Origin: Treponema primitia ZAS-2
GTDB taxonomy: Bacteria > Spirochaetota > Spirochaetia > Treponematales > Breznakiellaceae
Assembly (NCBI RefSeq): GCF_000214375.1
Contig: NC_015578.1
Coordinates: 3,658,001 to 3,722,000 of the forward strand
Length of the DNA: 64,000 nucleotides
Direction: 5' to 3'
Shown here one piece after another: positions 24,513-34,631 of this stretch. Numbering within the stretch: position 1 is the first letter of the stretch; every line of letters begins with the position of its first letter. The notes under the pieces are model-generated. The model did no database searches. It was not told the DNA's origin and saw nothing but the letters and a program-made list of their open reading frames with translations. The translations under genes were made by a program, and so were the position numbers.

Positions 24513-25697
24513 ATGGCAGGCAATAGTTTTGGAACAATTTTCACCGTAACCACCTTCGGTGAATCCCACGGCCCTGCCTTGGGCTGCATAGTGGACGGCT
24601 GTCCTGCGGGGCTGCCCCTGGATATTGGGGACATACGCCGGGAACTCAGGCGTCGCCGCCCCGGAGGAGGGGGCCCCGCTACTACCCGCTCCGAAGAGGA
24701 CGAACCGGAAATCCTTTCCGGGGTGTTTGAAGGCAAGACCCTGGGGACCCCCATCGCCATCATGGTCAGAAACAATAATCAGCGCTCCTCCGATTATGAC
24801 GAACTACGGGATCTTTACCGCCCGGGCCACGCCGACTGGGCCTGGGAAGCCAAATACGGCTTTCGTGACCACCGTGGGGGCGGCCGTAGTTCCGCCCGGG
24901 AAACCCTGGGCCGGGTCGCCGCAGGGGCCGTAGCCAAGGCATTTCTCGCAACCCAGGGCATTTCCATCCATGGCTGGACCTCATTCGCTGCGAGAATCCA
25001 TGCTCCCGGGCCTGATGAGCAGGGCTTTGACCTGGAAGAAGTTGAACGGAACCCCCTACGCTTTCCCCACCGGGAAAAGGCGGAACAGGCCCTAGAAATA
25101 ATTGAAGGGCTTCGCAAGGAAGGGGACAGCGCCGGGGGTACGGTTTCCTGCCGGGTACTGGGGCTAAAACCGGGCTTGGGAACCCCGGTTTTCGGCAAAC
25201 TGGACGCCCTGCTCGCCTCAGCCATGCTTTCCTTGGGTGCCGCCAAGGGCATAGAATTCGGCGCCGGCTTTAGAGCCGCCTCCATGCAGGGTTCCTCTGC
25301 CAATGACAGCCCCATACCACCCGCCTCCGGTCGTAGCGCTGCCGCCAGCCTGGGATCGGTCAACAATGACCGCTTCATCCCCCACACCAAAGGTGCTGAC
25401 AGCATCAGCTCTCTGCCCCCGGGGGTCCCGGACCTGGACTACGCCGCCAACAACGCCGGGGGCATCCTTGGTGGCATCTCCACGGGCATGCCCCTGGACT
25501 TTACTGTAGCCTTTAAACCGGTCCCCTCAATTTCCAAAAAACAGCAGACCCTGGACCGCAGTGGAACTGTCCGGGAACTGGTCATCCAGGGCCGCCACGA
25601 TGTATGTCTCTGCCCCCGGGCCGTCCCGGTGGTGGAAGCCATGGCCGCCCTGGTCCTGGCGGATCTGCTGCTACTCAGCCGCAGCGACCGGATATAA
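24513..25697 (+). CDS. aroC: chorismate synthase
   Basis: Last step of the shikimate pathway: converts EPSP to chorismate with reduced FMN. Signature segments are present: FGESHGPALGCIVDGCPAG (residues 11-29), RPGHADWAWEAKYG with DHRGGGRSSARET, and a C-terminal RHDVCLCPRAVPVVEAM. 394 residues is slightly above the usual size because of an insertion around residues 260-300 (SANDSPIPPASGRSAA). AAAGGAG lies before ATG 24513. Monocistronic by appearance; hflX follows after 63 bp. Confidence 0.97.
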   Translation: MAGNSFGTIFTVTTFGESHGPALGCIVDGCPAGLPLDIGDIRRELRRRRPGGGGPATTRSEEDEPEILSGVFEGKTLGTPIAIMVRNNNQRSSDYDELRDLYRPGHADWAWEAKYGFRDHRGGGRSSARETLGRVAAGAVAKAFLATQGISIHGWTSFAARIHAPGPDEQGFDLEEVERNPLRFPHREKAEQALEIIEGLRKEGDSAGGTVSCRVLGLKPGLGTPVFGKLDALLASAMLSLGAAKGIEFGAGFRAASMQGSSANDSPIPPASGRSAAASLGSVNNDRFIPHTKGADSISSLPPGVPDLDYAANNAGGILGGISTGMPLDFTVAFKPVPSISKKQQTLDRSGTVRELVIQGRHDVCLCPRAVPVVEAMAALVLADLLLLSRSDRI

Positions 25698-25760
25698 ACG
25701 GGAGGGCAATACCCCAGTGCAACCCTTTCCTCTTGATCTATAATTGCTATAAAATGCTCT

Positions 25761-27104
25761 ATGGCTGAACTTTACGAGACCGAAATTGCCCCGAAAAGGG
25801 CGTTATTGATAAGCATCAGGAGCGGCAAATCCGGGGCGGTAGAGACCGAATCCATGGCAAAAGAACTGGCGGGGCTGGTGAAAACCCTGGGGTTTGAGAT
25901 CGCCGCCCAGGAAACGGTACATATCCGAGAAAATCATCCCAAATTCGGGATGGGAACCGGGAAAGCTGAGGAGATGGCCGAAAAAGCGGCTGAACTGGAG
26001 GCGGACTGCCTGGTTTTTGACGGGGATTTGAGCCCTTCCCAACAGCGAAACTGGGAACGGCTTACAGGGATCTCCGCAGTGGACCGGCAGGAACTTATCA
26101 TCCAAATTTTTGCCGGCAGAGCCAAAACCCGGGAAGCGGAACTCCAGGTTTCCCTAGCGGAACTTTACTACACCCTACCTCGGCTAACCCATAAGTACAT
26201 TGACCTATCCCGGCAGCGGGGGGGACGCTATGGCACCAAAGGCTCCGGAGAAACCAAGCTGGAAACTGACCGCCGGCAGATAGAACAGCGCATCCACCGG
26301 CTCAAGGAAGAATTGGAGGGGGTCCGAAAGAACCGGGAGACCCAGCGAAAGAAACGGGATAGGGATTCGGCCTCCTGCGCATTGGTAGGGTATACCAATT
26401 CAGGTAAATCCAGCCTCCTCAACGCCCTGACCGGGGCGGATGTCCTGGCGGAGGATAAGCTTTTCGCCACCCTGGACGCCACCACCAGGGTACTTCCCTC
26501 TAAGGGCCGTACCCTAGTCATCTCCGATACCGTAGGCTTCATCCGTCGGCTGCCCCACGCTCTGATTAATGCCTTCCGCTCCACCCTGGAAGAGACCGCC
26601 CAGGCGGATCTCCTGATCCATGTACTGGACGCCTCTGACCCTGATATAGACCAGTATTTTGAAACCACCCTCTCGGTACTCCGGGAATTGGGGGCGGTAT
26701 CCTCAGTTGAGGCCGCAGGCCGGCCTTCCCCTCCTGACAAAAAGCCCATGCTCACAGTACTAAACAAGATAGACCGCCTGGAACCGCCCAGCCTGGACTA
26801 CCTCCTAAAGCGCTACCCCGGCAGCATCCCTGTATCCGCCCTGACCGGGGCCGGCCTGGAAGAACTGGTTCTGCGGATCGATGAAGCTCTTTCTGGTCCG
26901 GCCCGGCGTTTCCGCTTTCCCCCGAACCGCTCCGATTTGGCCGCCATGGTCCACCGGAACGGAACGGTACTCTCAGAAAGCTATGAGGATACCTATATCG
27001 AAATAGAAGCCCGCCTTGAGGAGAGTATAACCGAAAAATTAAGGGAATACCTTGATACGGAGCTTAATGATCCCGGGCGAATTCCAGCATGGAACGGAAA
27101 ATGA
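25761..27104 (+). CDS. hflX: ribosome-associated GTPase HflX
   Basis: Ribosome-splitting GTPase that rescues stalled ribosomes. N-terminal HflX domain with FGMGTGKAEEM and FDGDLSPSQQRNWE, glycine-rich linker (GGRYGTKGSGETKLETDRR), then a G domain: GYTNSGKSSLLNAL (G1), DTVGFIRRLPH (G3) and LNKIDRL (G4). 447 residues is normal. No Shine-Dalgarno precedes ATG 25761, which is unusual here; a TATAAA-like box at 25746 is very close, so the mRNA could be nearly leaderless. It converges on clpB with a 6-bp gap. Confidence 0.95.
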   Translation: MAELYETEIAPKRALLISIRSGKSGAVETESMAKELAGLVKTLGFEIAAQETVHIRENHPKFGMGTGKAEEMAEKAAELEADCLVFDGDLSPSQQRNWERLTGISAVDRQELIIQIFAGRAKTREAELQVSLAELYYTLPRLTHKYIDLSRQRGGRYGTKGSGETKLETDRRQIEQRIHRLKEELEGVRKNRETQRKKRDRDSASCALVGYTNSGKSSLLNALTGADVLAEDKLFATLDATTRVLPSKGRTLVISDTVGFIRRLPHALINAFRSTLEETAQADLLIHVLDASDPDIDQYFETTLSVLRELGAVSSVEAAGRPSPPDKKPMLTVLNKIDRLEPPSLDYLLKRYPGSIPVSALTGAGLEELVLRIDEALSGPARRFRFPPNRSDLAAMVHRNGTVLSESYEDTYIEIEARLEESITEKLREYLDTELNDPGRIPAWNGK

Positions 27105-27110
27105 TCCATA

Positions 27111-29729
27111 CTATACGGCCGGACCTTTCTTAAAAATAAGACCGTCTCCACCGGGCGCTTTGTCCGCCGGACCTCGGTCCGCAGTGACCGCATCCCCGTC
27201 CTTTATCTTCCCGGCAATGATCCCCTTGGCCAGGGGGTTTTCCAGGTCCGCCTGTATGGTCCGTTTTAGGGGCCGGGCGCCGAAGAGGGGATCGTAACCC
27301 CGTTCCGCCAAAAGCTGCCTGGCACCATCGGTGACCGTGAGGGTGATCTTCCGGTCCAGAAGCCGGGCAGAAAGGCGCTTGAGCTGGATGTCCACAATTT
27401 TACTGATCTCATCCCGGCCCAGGCGGTTGAAGATCACCGTCTCATCGATGCGGTTTAAGAATTCCGGGCGGAAGCTTTGCTTGAGGAGTTCCATCAGCCC
27501 ATCCTTAATGTCATCGGGGTTTTTGGTTCCAAGGATCAGGTCTGAGCCAAGGTTGCTTGTCATGATGATGATCACGTTTTTGAAATCCACCACCCGGCCC
27601 TGGCCGTCGGTGAGGCGGCCATCGTCGAGGATCTGGAGAAAGACGTTGAACACTTCCGGGTGGGCCTTCTCGATTTCGTCAAAGAGGATCACGCTGTAGG
27701 GGCGGCGGCGCACCGCTTCGGTGAGCTGGCCCCCCTGCTCGTAACCCACATAGCCCGGAGGCGCACCGATGAGGCGGCTTACCGAATGCTTTTCCCCGTA
27801 TTCGCTCATGTCGATCCGGGTCAGGGCCTTTTCGTCGTTAAAGAGGAAGTCTGCCAGGGTCTTTGCAAGTTCAGTTTTGCCCACCCCGGTGGGGCCGAGG
27901 AACAGGAAGGAGCCCAGGGGACGGCTGGCATCGGAAAGACCGGCCTTGTTCCGCCGGATGGCATCGGCCACCGCGGACACCGCCGCGCCCTGGCCTACCA
28001 CCCGCTGTTCCAGGACCTTTTCCAAGTCCAGGTACTTCTGGAGTTCCCCGCTTAGCATCTTTGAAACCGGGATGCCAGTCCACGCGGATACCACCTGGGC
28101 AATATCTTCCTCGCTCACCTCTTCCCGGAGCAGGGCCGGCACGCCTCTGCCGCTTTCCCGTTTCTCTTCCATCAAGCCGGTGAGCCGGGCAAGCTCTTTC
28201 TGTGCCTCCGGGATGCGGCCGTGCTTAACTTCCGCAGCTTTTGTGAGGTTCCCCTCCCGTTCGTAACGGGTCTCTTCTATGCGCAGTTCTTCTATGCGTT
28301 GTTTGATTTCCCTTATCTTTTGGATATCCTGTTTTTCGCTGTCCCACCGGGCTTTCATAGCATCCCGTTCAGCGGTAAGCTCAGCGATTTCTTTTTCCAG
28401 TTTGCCTAGCCGGTCTTTGGAGGCAGCGTCCTCTTCGCGGGTCAGGGCCTGCCGTTCAATGGAAAGCTGCAACAGTTTCCGTTCCAGTTTGTCCAGCTCC
28501 GTGGGCCGGCTGTCCAGTTCCATCTTGAGACGGCTGGCCGCTTCGTCCACCAGGTCGATGGCCTTATCCGGAAGGAAGCGGCTGGTGATGTATCGGTCCG
28601 ACAGTGTTGCTGCGGCCACCAGGGCTTCGTCTTTTATACGCACCCCGTGGTGTACCTCGTAGCGTTCCTGCAAGCCCCGCAGTATCGCTATCGTGTCCTC
28701 CACGGAAGGCTCAGCGGTGTAGACCTGCTGGAAGCGCCGTTCCAGGGCGGCGTCTTTTTCAATATGTTTGCGGTACTCGTCCAGGGTGGTGGCGCCTATG
28801 CAGCGGAGTTCCCCCCGGGCCAGAGCAGGCTTGAGCAGATTGGAGGCGTCGGTGGCGCCTTCTGCGGCCCCCGCGCCCACCAGGGTGTGGAGTTCGTCGA
28901 TAAACAGTATTATGTTCCCGTCTGCGGCTTGGACCTCGTGGATCACCGCCTTGAGCCGCTCCTCGAATTCCCCCCGAAACTTGGCCCCCGCTACCAGGGC
29001 GCCTAAATCCAGGGACAGGAGTTTTTTCCCCTTGAGCCCTTCGGGCACATCCCCGGCCACGATGCGCCGGGCCAAGCCTTCGGCGATAGCGGTCTTCCCC
29101 ACACCGGGTTCGCCGATGAGGACCGGGTTGTTCTTGGTGCGCCGGGACAGGACCTGCATCACCCGGCGTATTTCCTCGTCCCGGCCTATGACCGGGTCGA
29201 GCTTTTCCTGCCGGGCCAGGGCGGTAAGGTCCCGGCAGTACTTGTCCAGAACCTGGTACTTGCCCTCGGGGTTCTGGTCAGTTACCCGAGCGTTCCCCCG
29301 GACCTGCTTCAATGCGGCAAGGATTGACTGATGGGTGACCCCTGCCTTTTTCAGGACATCCGCAGCCTTCCCTTCCCCGGCGACTATGGCAAGAAGCAGG
29401 TGTTCGGCGGAAATGTATTCGTCTTTTAAGGAAGAGGCCTCGGTTTCGGCCTTTGCCAAAACCTTGGAAGCCGCTGACGAGAGGTATACCTGGGCAGCTT
29501 CGCCATAAATCTTGGGGCTAGCGGCTACCAGGGCCTGTATGTCGGCGATAAGCTGCTCCGTATTGGCCCCGATTTGCTTGACAATGGGCAAAACAATGCC
29601 ATCTTCCTGGCTGAGCAGAGCCAGAAGCAGGTGTTCGGTTTCAATCTGGGAATGGTCGTTTTTTTGGGCGATTCCGGAAGCTTCGTTAATGGCTTCCTGG
29701 GCTTTTACGGTTAATTTTTCGAAATCCAT
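27111..29729 (-). CDS. clpB: ATP-dependent disaggregase ClpB
   Basis: Hsp100 chaperone that works with DnaK to dissolve aggregates. Order: Clp N-domain repeats (about residues 1-145), first AAA+ domain with [13 protein letters not shown] and [20 protein letters not shown], the long middle coiled coil (about 405-530) that distinguishes ClpB from ClpA/C, and a second AAA+ domain with [15 protein letters not shown] and [20 protein letters not shown]. 872 residues is full length. AAGGA precedes ATG 29729. I saw no CIRCE element upstream, so HrcA control is not supported. Confidence 0.97.
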   Translation of the reverse strand: MDFEKLTVKAQEAINEASGIAQKNDHSQIETEHLLLALLSQEDGIVLPIVKQIGANTEQLIADIQALVAASPKIYGEAAQVYLSSAASKVLAKAETEASSLKDEYISAEHLLLAIVAGEGKAADVLKKAGVTHQSILAALKQVRGNARVTDQNPEGKYQVLDKYCRDLTALARQEKLDPVIGRDEEIRRVMQVLSRRTKNNPVLIGEPGVGKTAIAEGLARRIVAGDVPEGLKGKKLLSLDLGALVAGAKFRGEFEERLKAVIHEVQAADGNIILFIDELHTLVGAGAAEGATDASNLLKPALARGELRCIGATTLDEYRKHIEKDAALERRFQQVYTAEPSVEDTIAILRGLQERYEVHHGVRIKDEALVAAATLSDRYITSRFLPDKAIDLVDEAASRLKMELDSRPTELDKLERKLLQLSIERQALTREEDAASKDRLGKLEKEIAELTAERDAMKARWDSEKQDIQKIREIKQRIEELRIEETRYEREGNLTKAAEVKHGRIPEAQKELARLTGLMEEKRESGRGVPALLREEVSEEDIAQVVSAWTGIPVSKMLSGELQKYLDLEKVLEQRVVGQGAAVSAVADAIRRNKAGLSDASRPLGSFLFLGPTGVGKTELAKTLADFLFNDEKALTRIDMSEYGEKHSVSRLIGAPPGYVGYEQGGQLTEAVRRRPYSVILFDEIEKAHPEVFNVFLQILDDGRLTDGQGRVVDFKNVIIIMTSNLGSDLILGTKNPDDIKDGLMELLKQSFRPEFLNRIDETVIFNRLGRDEISKIVDIQLKRLSARLLDRKITLTVTDGARQLLAERGYDPLFGARPLKRTIQADLENPLAKGIIAGKIKDGDAVTADRGPADKAPGGDGLIFKKGPAV

Positions 29730-29801
29730 GTTTTTTCCTTATATATATAAGATACAAAAAGGGAAGAGGAGAAGGCAAACCCTATTTCATCCTTTTAAAT
29801 C

Positions 29802-30800
29802 ATGGTAATCTTGATCCTCATGGCGAAACTCCAGCCTCTTATCATCATAGGCTCCGCCCTGATGGGCATCCTGATAGGCAAATTAAACCCCAACGCCGCA
29901 CCCTTTGCGGGAAGCCTTATCGAAGTATTCCTGATGCTCCTCCTCTTTTTTGTTTTCCTGGGAGTAGATATCAGGGGAATCAGAAAATCTTTTACCAATA
30001 TCCGCTTCTCCCTGGCTGCCCTGACCATCAACTTTATCTGGACCCCGGTGTTTGCCTTTATCCTGGGTAGGCTGTTCATGGCGGGCCGCATAGACATGCA
30101 GACCGGATTCATTATGCTCATGGTGACCCCCTGTACCGACTGGTATCTCATATTCACCGGCATAGCCGGGGGGAACGTGAGCCTGGGCTCCTCCCTGCTC
30201 CCCCTGAACCTGATTCTGCAGATCACCCTGCTGCCGGTATATCTGCTTTTATTTATGGGTGACGCTATTTCCTTCAGCGCCGGGACCATGCTCACCAGTA
30301 TACTCCTGGTTCTGGTCATCCCCCTGGTATCCGCCAATATCGTAAAATTGGTGGTTGGGAGACTGCCCATACAGGAGAAGTTTGAAAAGGCGATCAGCGC
30401 CTGGTCCGACGGCATCCAGCTGATCTTTCTCTGCCTGGCCGTGGCGGCCATGTTCACATCCCAGGGAAAACTCATACTGGAGAACCCCGGCCTCTTTGCA
30501 GGAATCTTTCCCCCGCTGATCATCTTTTTTGTCGTTATTTTTATACTTGCTCTGTTCACCGGGCGCTTGTTAAAATTATCTTTCCAGGACATCATACCCC
30601 TAATCTTCACAAGCTCGGCCCGGAATTCTCCGGTTTCTTTGGCTATTGCCGCCATCAGCTTTCCCGATCGGCCGGTGATATCCCTGGTTTTGGTAATTGG
30701 CCCCCTGATAGAGCTGCCGGTACTTGCGGTGGACGCCTGGATTTTGAAATCCCGATTTAACCGCCGGGAAATGGTTACAAATAAAAGCGAAAATAATTGA
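29802..30800 (+). CDS. BASS-superfamily membrane transporter (bile acid symporter / ACR3-like)
   Basis: Integral membrane protein of 332 residues with about ten hydrophobic segments. The segment VTPCTDWYLIFTGIAGGNVSLG and the later SSARNSPVSLAIA are typical of the SBF/BASS fold, and similar proteins are often annotated as arsenic resistance proteins. The arsenite exporter ACR3 carries a Cys in the same helix (here TPCTD), but no arsR or arsC lies nearby, so an organic-anion or other substrate is equally possible. Start is uncertain: ATG 29802 or ATG 29820, neither with a clear ribosome binding site. Confidence 0.75.
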   Translation: MVILILMAKLQPLIIIGSALMGILIGKLNPNAAPFAGSLIEVFLMLLLFFVFLGVDIRGIRKSFTNIRFSLAALTINFIWTPVFAFILGRLFMAGRIDMQTGFIMLMVTPCTDWYLIFTGIAGGNVSLGSSLLPLNLILQITLLPVYLLLFMGDAISFSAGTMLTSILLVLVIPLVSANIVKLVVGRLPIQEKFEKAISAWSDGIQLIFLCLAVAAMFTSQGKLILENPGLFAGIFPPLIIFFVVIFILALFTGRLLKLSFQDIIPLIFTSSARNSPVSLAIAAISFPDRPVISLVLVIGPLIELPVLAVDAWILKSRFNRREMVTNKSENN

Positions 30801-30817
30801 TGTTTTTGGCTAGTATA

Positions 30818-30846
30818 TTGACAATAAATTGTTTTCTGTCGAGAAT
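30818..30846 (+). promoter_or_regulatory. promoter candidate for the radical SAM-glycosyltransferase operon
   Basis: A perfect -35 TTGACA (30818-30823) is followed 17 bp later by GAGAAT (30841-30846), with AATATAC overlapping just downstream. The -10 is weak, so an activator or different spacing may be used. TAGGAG precedes the ATG at 30904. Confidence 0.4.
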
Positions 30847-30903
30847 ATACGAACTCATTCAATGATTTCATTTGTAGGATAATTTTGCTATAGGAGATTT
30901 AAT

Positions 30904-32136
30904 ATGGAAGCAGAAAGAACAAAGAGTTCATTTAATTCTTTCAATTCAAAACGGAAGCTGGAGTCGGTTTTTCTTTTTACCACTGGAAAATGTAATGCCA
31001 AGTGTGCCATGTGCTTTTACGCCAATGATATGGCGGAAAAGAAGCAGGATCTAAATTTTGAGGAAATTAAGAAACTTTCCGAAACTGCAGGGGATTTTAA
31101 CCGCCTGTGGCTTTCCGGGGGTGAACCCACCCTCAGGGAAGATTTACCTGAAATTATCGAGATGTTCTATAAGAACAACCACATCAAGGACATCAATTTC
31201 CCCACCAATGGTACCCAACCGGACCGGGTTATCGAATGGCTGAAGCGTATCAGAAAAAACTGTCCGGATGTCAATATCGCCATCAGCATTTCCCTGGACG
31301 GTTTTCAGGAAACCCATGACCGGCAGCGGGGGCTTACCAGCTTCTACAAGGCGGTGGAAACCGTCAAGAAAATCGACGATAACTTTGGGAATGACGGTAA
31401 AATCATACGGAACCTCGCCACGGTTATTACCAAGTACAATGTACAAGAAGTTGAAGATCTGCTGCTCTGGGTATACGGCCGGTTTAATGCCTCTACCCAT
31501 ACCATTGAGGCGGCTCGCGGAGTAACTAGGGAAGACGGGGTAAAGGTCCTTACCGAAAAGTCCCTGCGGAAGATCCAGGATGATATAGCCCCCTATTATA
31601 TAGCCTATGCGGACCGGGTTGCCGAGGGGGTTAAGGGCAAATTCGCTAAATGGGTTACCCGCTACTTCTACGTCGGACTTATGCGGACCATGTACAATAT
31701 CCGGGCCAGCAACCTCGAAAAGCCCACACCCTGGAATATGGACTGTACCGCCGGGGAGACCACCCTGGTTCTCGACTACGATGGCCGGTTCCGGGGCTGT
31801 GAATTGCGGCCTCCCATCGGAACCGTACAGGAATATGGCTGCGATGTACAAAAAATCATGCACAGCGATGCCATGAAAAACGAGATCGCCGCCCTGGGAC
31901 ACGGGCACAAGGCGAATTGCTGGTGCACCCACGGCTGCTGGATCATGTCCTCCATTACCTTCAGCCCCGGCAAAATGATTTCCAAATTGATGTCCGCCAA
32001 TAAGGAAGTAAAAAAACTTTACCACCCCTTGGCCATCAACGAAGCAATCATGAGCGACCTGGAAAAGAAGTACAACCTGGATATGGATAAACTGGCCCAG
32101 CTTGGAATTGTTGAAGCCCAGCGCGGCATTGCATGA
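30904..32136 (+). CDS. radical SAM protein with C-terminal SPASM-like cysteines
   Basis: 410-residue radical SAM enzyme. The SAM cluster motif CNAKCAMC is at residues 30-37 (C30, C34, C37), followed by the GGEP motif (LWLSGGEPTLRE) and ISISLDG. The C-terminal part has extra cysteines (MDCTAGETT, FRGCELRPP and CWCTHGCW), as in SPASM or twitch domains that bind auxiliary iron-sulfur clusters. Its stop overlaps the start of the first glycosyltransferase (ATGA at 32133), so the two are translationally coupled. Family members modify peptides or small molecules, and some act on glycan or lipid precursors. The substrate here is unknown. Confidence 0.88.
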   Translation: MEAERTKSSFNSFNSKRKLESVFLFTTGKCNAKCAMCFYANDMAEKKQDLNFEEIKKLSETAGDFNRLWLSGGEPTLREDLPEIIEMFYKNNHIKDINFPTNGTQPDRVIEWLKRIRKNCPDVNIAISISLDGFQETHDRQRGLTSFYKAVETVKKIDDNFGNDGKIIRNLATVITKYNVQEVEDLLLWVYGRFNASTHTIEAARGVTREDGVKVLTEKSLRKIQDDIAPYYIAYADRVAEGVKGKFAKWVTRYFYVGLMRTMYNIRASNLEKPTPWNMDCTAGETTLVLDYDGRFRGCELRPPIGTVQEYGCDVQKIMHSDAMKNEIAALGHGHKANCWCTHGCWIMSSITFSPGKMISKLMSANKEVKKLYHPLAINEAIMSDLEKKYNLDMDKLAQLGIVEAQRGIA

Positions 32137-33356
32137 AACTATTCCTCATAACCAGAGGTTCCCAGGGGGATGTCTATCCCTACTTTGCTTTAGCTACCAA
32201 TCTGATCAAAGCAGGTCATGAAATAACCATAAGCCTGCCCAGGGTCTTTGAAGAACAGGCAAAACAGGCAGGGTTTAACTATGTGCTTCAGAATTACGAT
32301 GACATAAACACCCTTCTGGAAAAATCTACCACGAACCGGGACCTCCTGGCCTGGATGCAGCGGGTAACGGATCAGCAGTTTGACGAATTTATCCCCATTC
32401 TGGAAAAACAGGATCTGCTGGTTTCCACCAACACGGAATTTTCCGCCCCCCATATCGCCGAATATTGTAAAAAACCAATCATCAGAACAGCCTTTGCCCC
32501 CTTTATCCCGGGGCGTAAGATACCGCCTCCGGTCATGCCCTGGCCCAGACCAAACCCCCTGATAGTACCGCTGCTCTGGGGCGGGCTGAACCTGGGAGTT
32601 AACCTGCTGACCGTGGGTATTATCAACAAAAACCGGAAACGCCTGGGAATGCCCCTCTTCAAGGATCAGGGGGAATACGCCCCCTCCCATGCGGAAAACT
32701 TCCTGATGTTCAGCCCATCCCTGGGTTCGGTTGATCCGGACTGGAAATACCCCTGGCATATCGGGGGCTACTGTTTTGACGATGCCATTCCCTACGAAGA
32801 AAAAAAATTCCAGGAATTAAAGTCCTTTGTTCAAAAGGATGATAAGCCGGTACTGTTCTTTACCATGGGAAGCTGTAAAACTAAGAAGAAAGAACTTATC
32901 TGCGCATGGCTTTTGGATATTTGCCACCACCAGGGGTATAAATTAGTGATCGGTTCAGGATGGTGGCATACCGGAGAAGCCCTGGCGGGACAGGAGAACA
33001 TATTCCTCATGGATTGTATCATCCCCCACAACCTGGTCTTCTCCCTCTGCGACGGCATCATCCATCACGGCGGAAGCGGGACCACCCACAGCGCTGCCCG
33101 GGCAGGAAAACCCCAGATGGTACTGCCCATTTTTGTGGATCAGCATTACTGGGGGGACCGGGTACACAGCCTTGCTGTGGGACCTGATTATTTGACGGCA
33201 ACTCATGTGACAGAAAAGAAACTGGAAAAACGGGTTCTGGATTTAATGAATAACCGGGACTACAAAAAAAACGCCACGGCATTAGGAGAAAAGCTCGGTC
33301 AGGAAAACGGCATTCAGGCGCTCAGCGATTATATCAGCCGTTTCAACGCCCGGTAA
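32133..33356 (+). CDS. GT1-family glycosyltransferase, copy A
   Basis: 407-residue UDP-sugar glycosyltransferase with the two-domain GT-B fold. N-terminal motif TRGSQGDVYPYFALATNL (residues 7-24) matches the sterol/macrolide-type GSRGDVQP family; the donor-binding motif is HHGGSGTTHSAARAGKPQM followed by PIFVDQHYWGDRV. No signal peptide or membrane helix, although a hydrophobic stretch around residues 145-165 could associate with the membrane. Translationally coupled to the radical SAM gene. Acceptor may be a lipid or small hydrophobic product. Strong family call. Confidence 0.9.
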   Translation: MKLFLITRGSQGDVYPYFALATNLIKAGHEITISLPRVFEEQAKQAGFNYVLQNYDDINTLLEKSTTNRDLLAWMQRVTDQQFDEFIPILEKQDLLVSTNTEFSAPHIAEYCKKPIIRTAFAPFIPGRKIPPPVMPWPRPNPLIVPLLWGGLNLGVNLLTVGIINKNRKRLGMPLFKDQGEYAPSHAENFLMFSPSLGSVDPDWKYPWHIGGYCFDDAIPYEEKKFQELKSFVQKDDKPVLFFTMGSCKTKKKELICAWLLDICHHQGYKLVIGSGWWHTGEALAGQENIFLMDCIIPHNLVFSLCDGIIHHGGSGTTHSAARAGKPQMVLPIFVDQHYWGDRVHSLAVGPDYLTATHVTEKKLEKRVLDLMNNRDYKKNATALGEKLGQENGIQALSDYISRFNAR

Positions 33357-33368
33357 CAGCAGGATTCA

Positions 33369-34631
33369 ATGAAAGTATTTTTAGTAACCAGAGGGGCCCA
33401 AGGGGATGTATACCCCTATTTTGCCATAGCCGAAAAACTGGTCAGAGACGGGCATGAAGTTACCTTAAGCTTGCCCCAGGTCTTTGAGGTACACGCGAAA
33501 CAGTTAGGTTTTAACTACGTCCTTCAAAATTACGATGATATCAACACCCTCATGGAAACTTCCACCAACAACCGGGAACTCATGGCCTGGATGCACCGGG
33601 TAACGGATAAACAGTTTGAAGAATTTATTCCTATCCTGGAAAAGCACGATATCATGGTTGCCACCAACACGGAATTTTCCGCCCCCCATATCGCCGAATA
33701 CTGCGGGAAGCCCATACTTCGCACGGCCTACGCCCCCTTCATTGCGGGGCGCAAAATACCGCCCCCGGTCATGCCCTGGCCGAAACCGAACCCCATCATC
33801 CGGCCCATGATACTCTGGGGCGCCCTGAACATCGGGGTCAATATAATGATCGACGGGATCATCAACAAAAACCGAAAACGCCTGGGGATGCCCCTGTTTA
33901 AGAACCAGGGGGAATACGCCCCCAGCCGCTCGGATAATTTTCTCCTCTACAGCCCTTCCCTGGGTTCGGTTGATCCTGACTGGAAATACCCCTGGCATAT
34001 CGGGGGCTACTGTTTTAATGACACCATTGCCTACGATCAGGAAAAGTACGGAAAACTCAAAGCCTTTATTGATAAGGACGACAGGCCTGCACTGTTCTTC
34101 ACCATGGGGAGCTGTAAAGCAAAAAAGAAAGACAGTATTTGTGCGTGGCTCTTTGATATATGCCGCCGGCACAATTACAAGTTCGTAGTCGGATCCGGGT
34201 GGTGGCATACCGGGGATGAGCTCCTCGGCCAGGATAACATATTCCTTCTGGACAGTTTTGTTCCCCACCATCTGGTCTTCCCCCTCTGTGACGGGATCAT
34301 CCACCACGGCGGGAGTGGAACCTCCCATAGCGCCGCCAGAGCGGGAAAACCCCAGATGGCCCTGCCCATCTTCATCGATCAGCATTACTTCGGGAATCAG
34401 ATTTACGATTTGAAGATAGGACCTCATTACCTTGACGCCACCAAGGTCACCCTGGGGGAACTTGAAAAGCGGACGGTGGACCTGTTAAGCAACCCGGTCT
34501 ATAAACAGAACGCCGCTATCCTGGGAACAAAGGTCCGTAACGAAAACGGCGTCCAGGCTATTTGCGATTATATTTACCGCAAGGTTGATGGGGTAACGGA
34601 ATTTAAGGCTGCATCCGGTTTTTCATCTTAA
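33369..34631 (+). CDS. GT1-family glycosyltransferase, copy B (tandem duplicate)
   Basis: 420-residue paralogue of the preceding protein, matching it almost residue for residue over long stretches (TRGAQGDVYPYFAIAEKL, NTEFSAPHIAEYCGKP, GRKIPPPVMPWPKPNPI, HHGGSGTSHSAARAGKPQM). It starts 13 bp after copy A with AGGA before ATG 33369. Differences concentrate in the linker and C-terminal helices, with a 12-residue extension at the end. The duplication suggests two sequential glycosylations or two sugars on one product. Its 3' end overlaps the convergent aminotransferase gene by 29 bp. Confidence 0.9.
   Translation: MKVFLVTRGAQGDVYPYFAIAEKLVRDGHEVTLSLPQVFEVHAKQLGFNYVLQNYDDINTLMETSTNNRELMAWMHRVTDKQFEEFIPILEKHDIMVATNTEFSAPHIAEYCGKPILRTAYAPFIAGRKIPPPVMPWPKPNPIIRPMILWGALNIGVNIMIDGIINKNRKRLGMPLFKNQGEYAPSRSDNFLLYSPSLGSVDPDWKYPWHIGGYCFNDTIAYDQEKYGKLKAFIDKDDRPALFFTMGSCKAKKKDSICAWLFDICRRHNYKFVVGSGWWHTGDELLGQDNIFLLDSFVPHHLVFPLCDGIIHHGGSGTSHSAARAGKPQMALPIFIDQHYFGNQIYDLKIGPHYLDATKVTLGELEKRTVDLLSNPVYKQNAAILGTKVRNENGVQAICDYIYRKVDGVTEFKAASGFSS

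Noticed and set aside
29730-29801. CIRCE or other heat-shock operator upstream of clpB.
   Set aside because: No TTAGCACTC/GAGTGCTAA pair is present; only an AT-rich stretch is seen.
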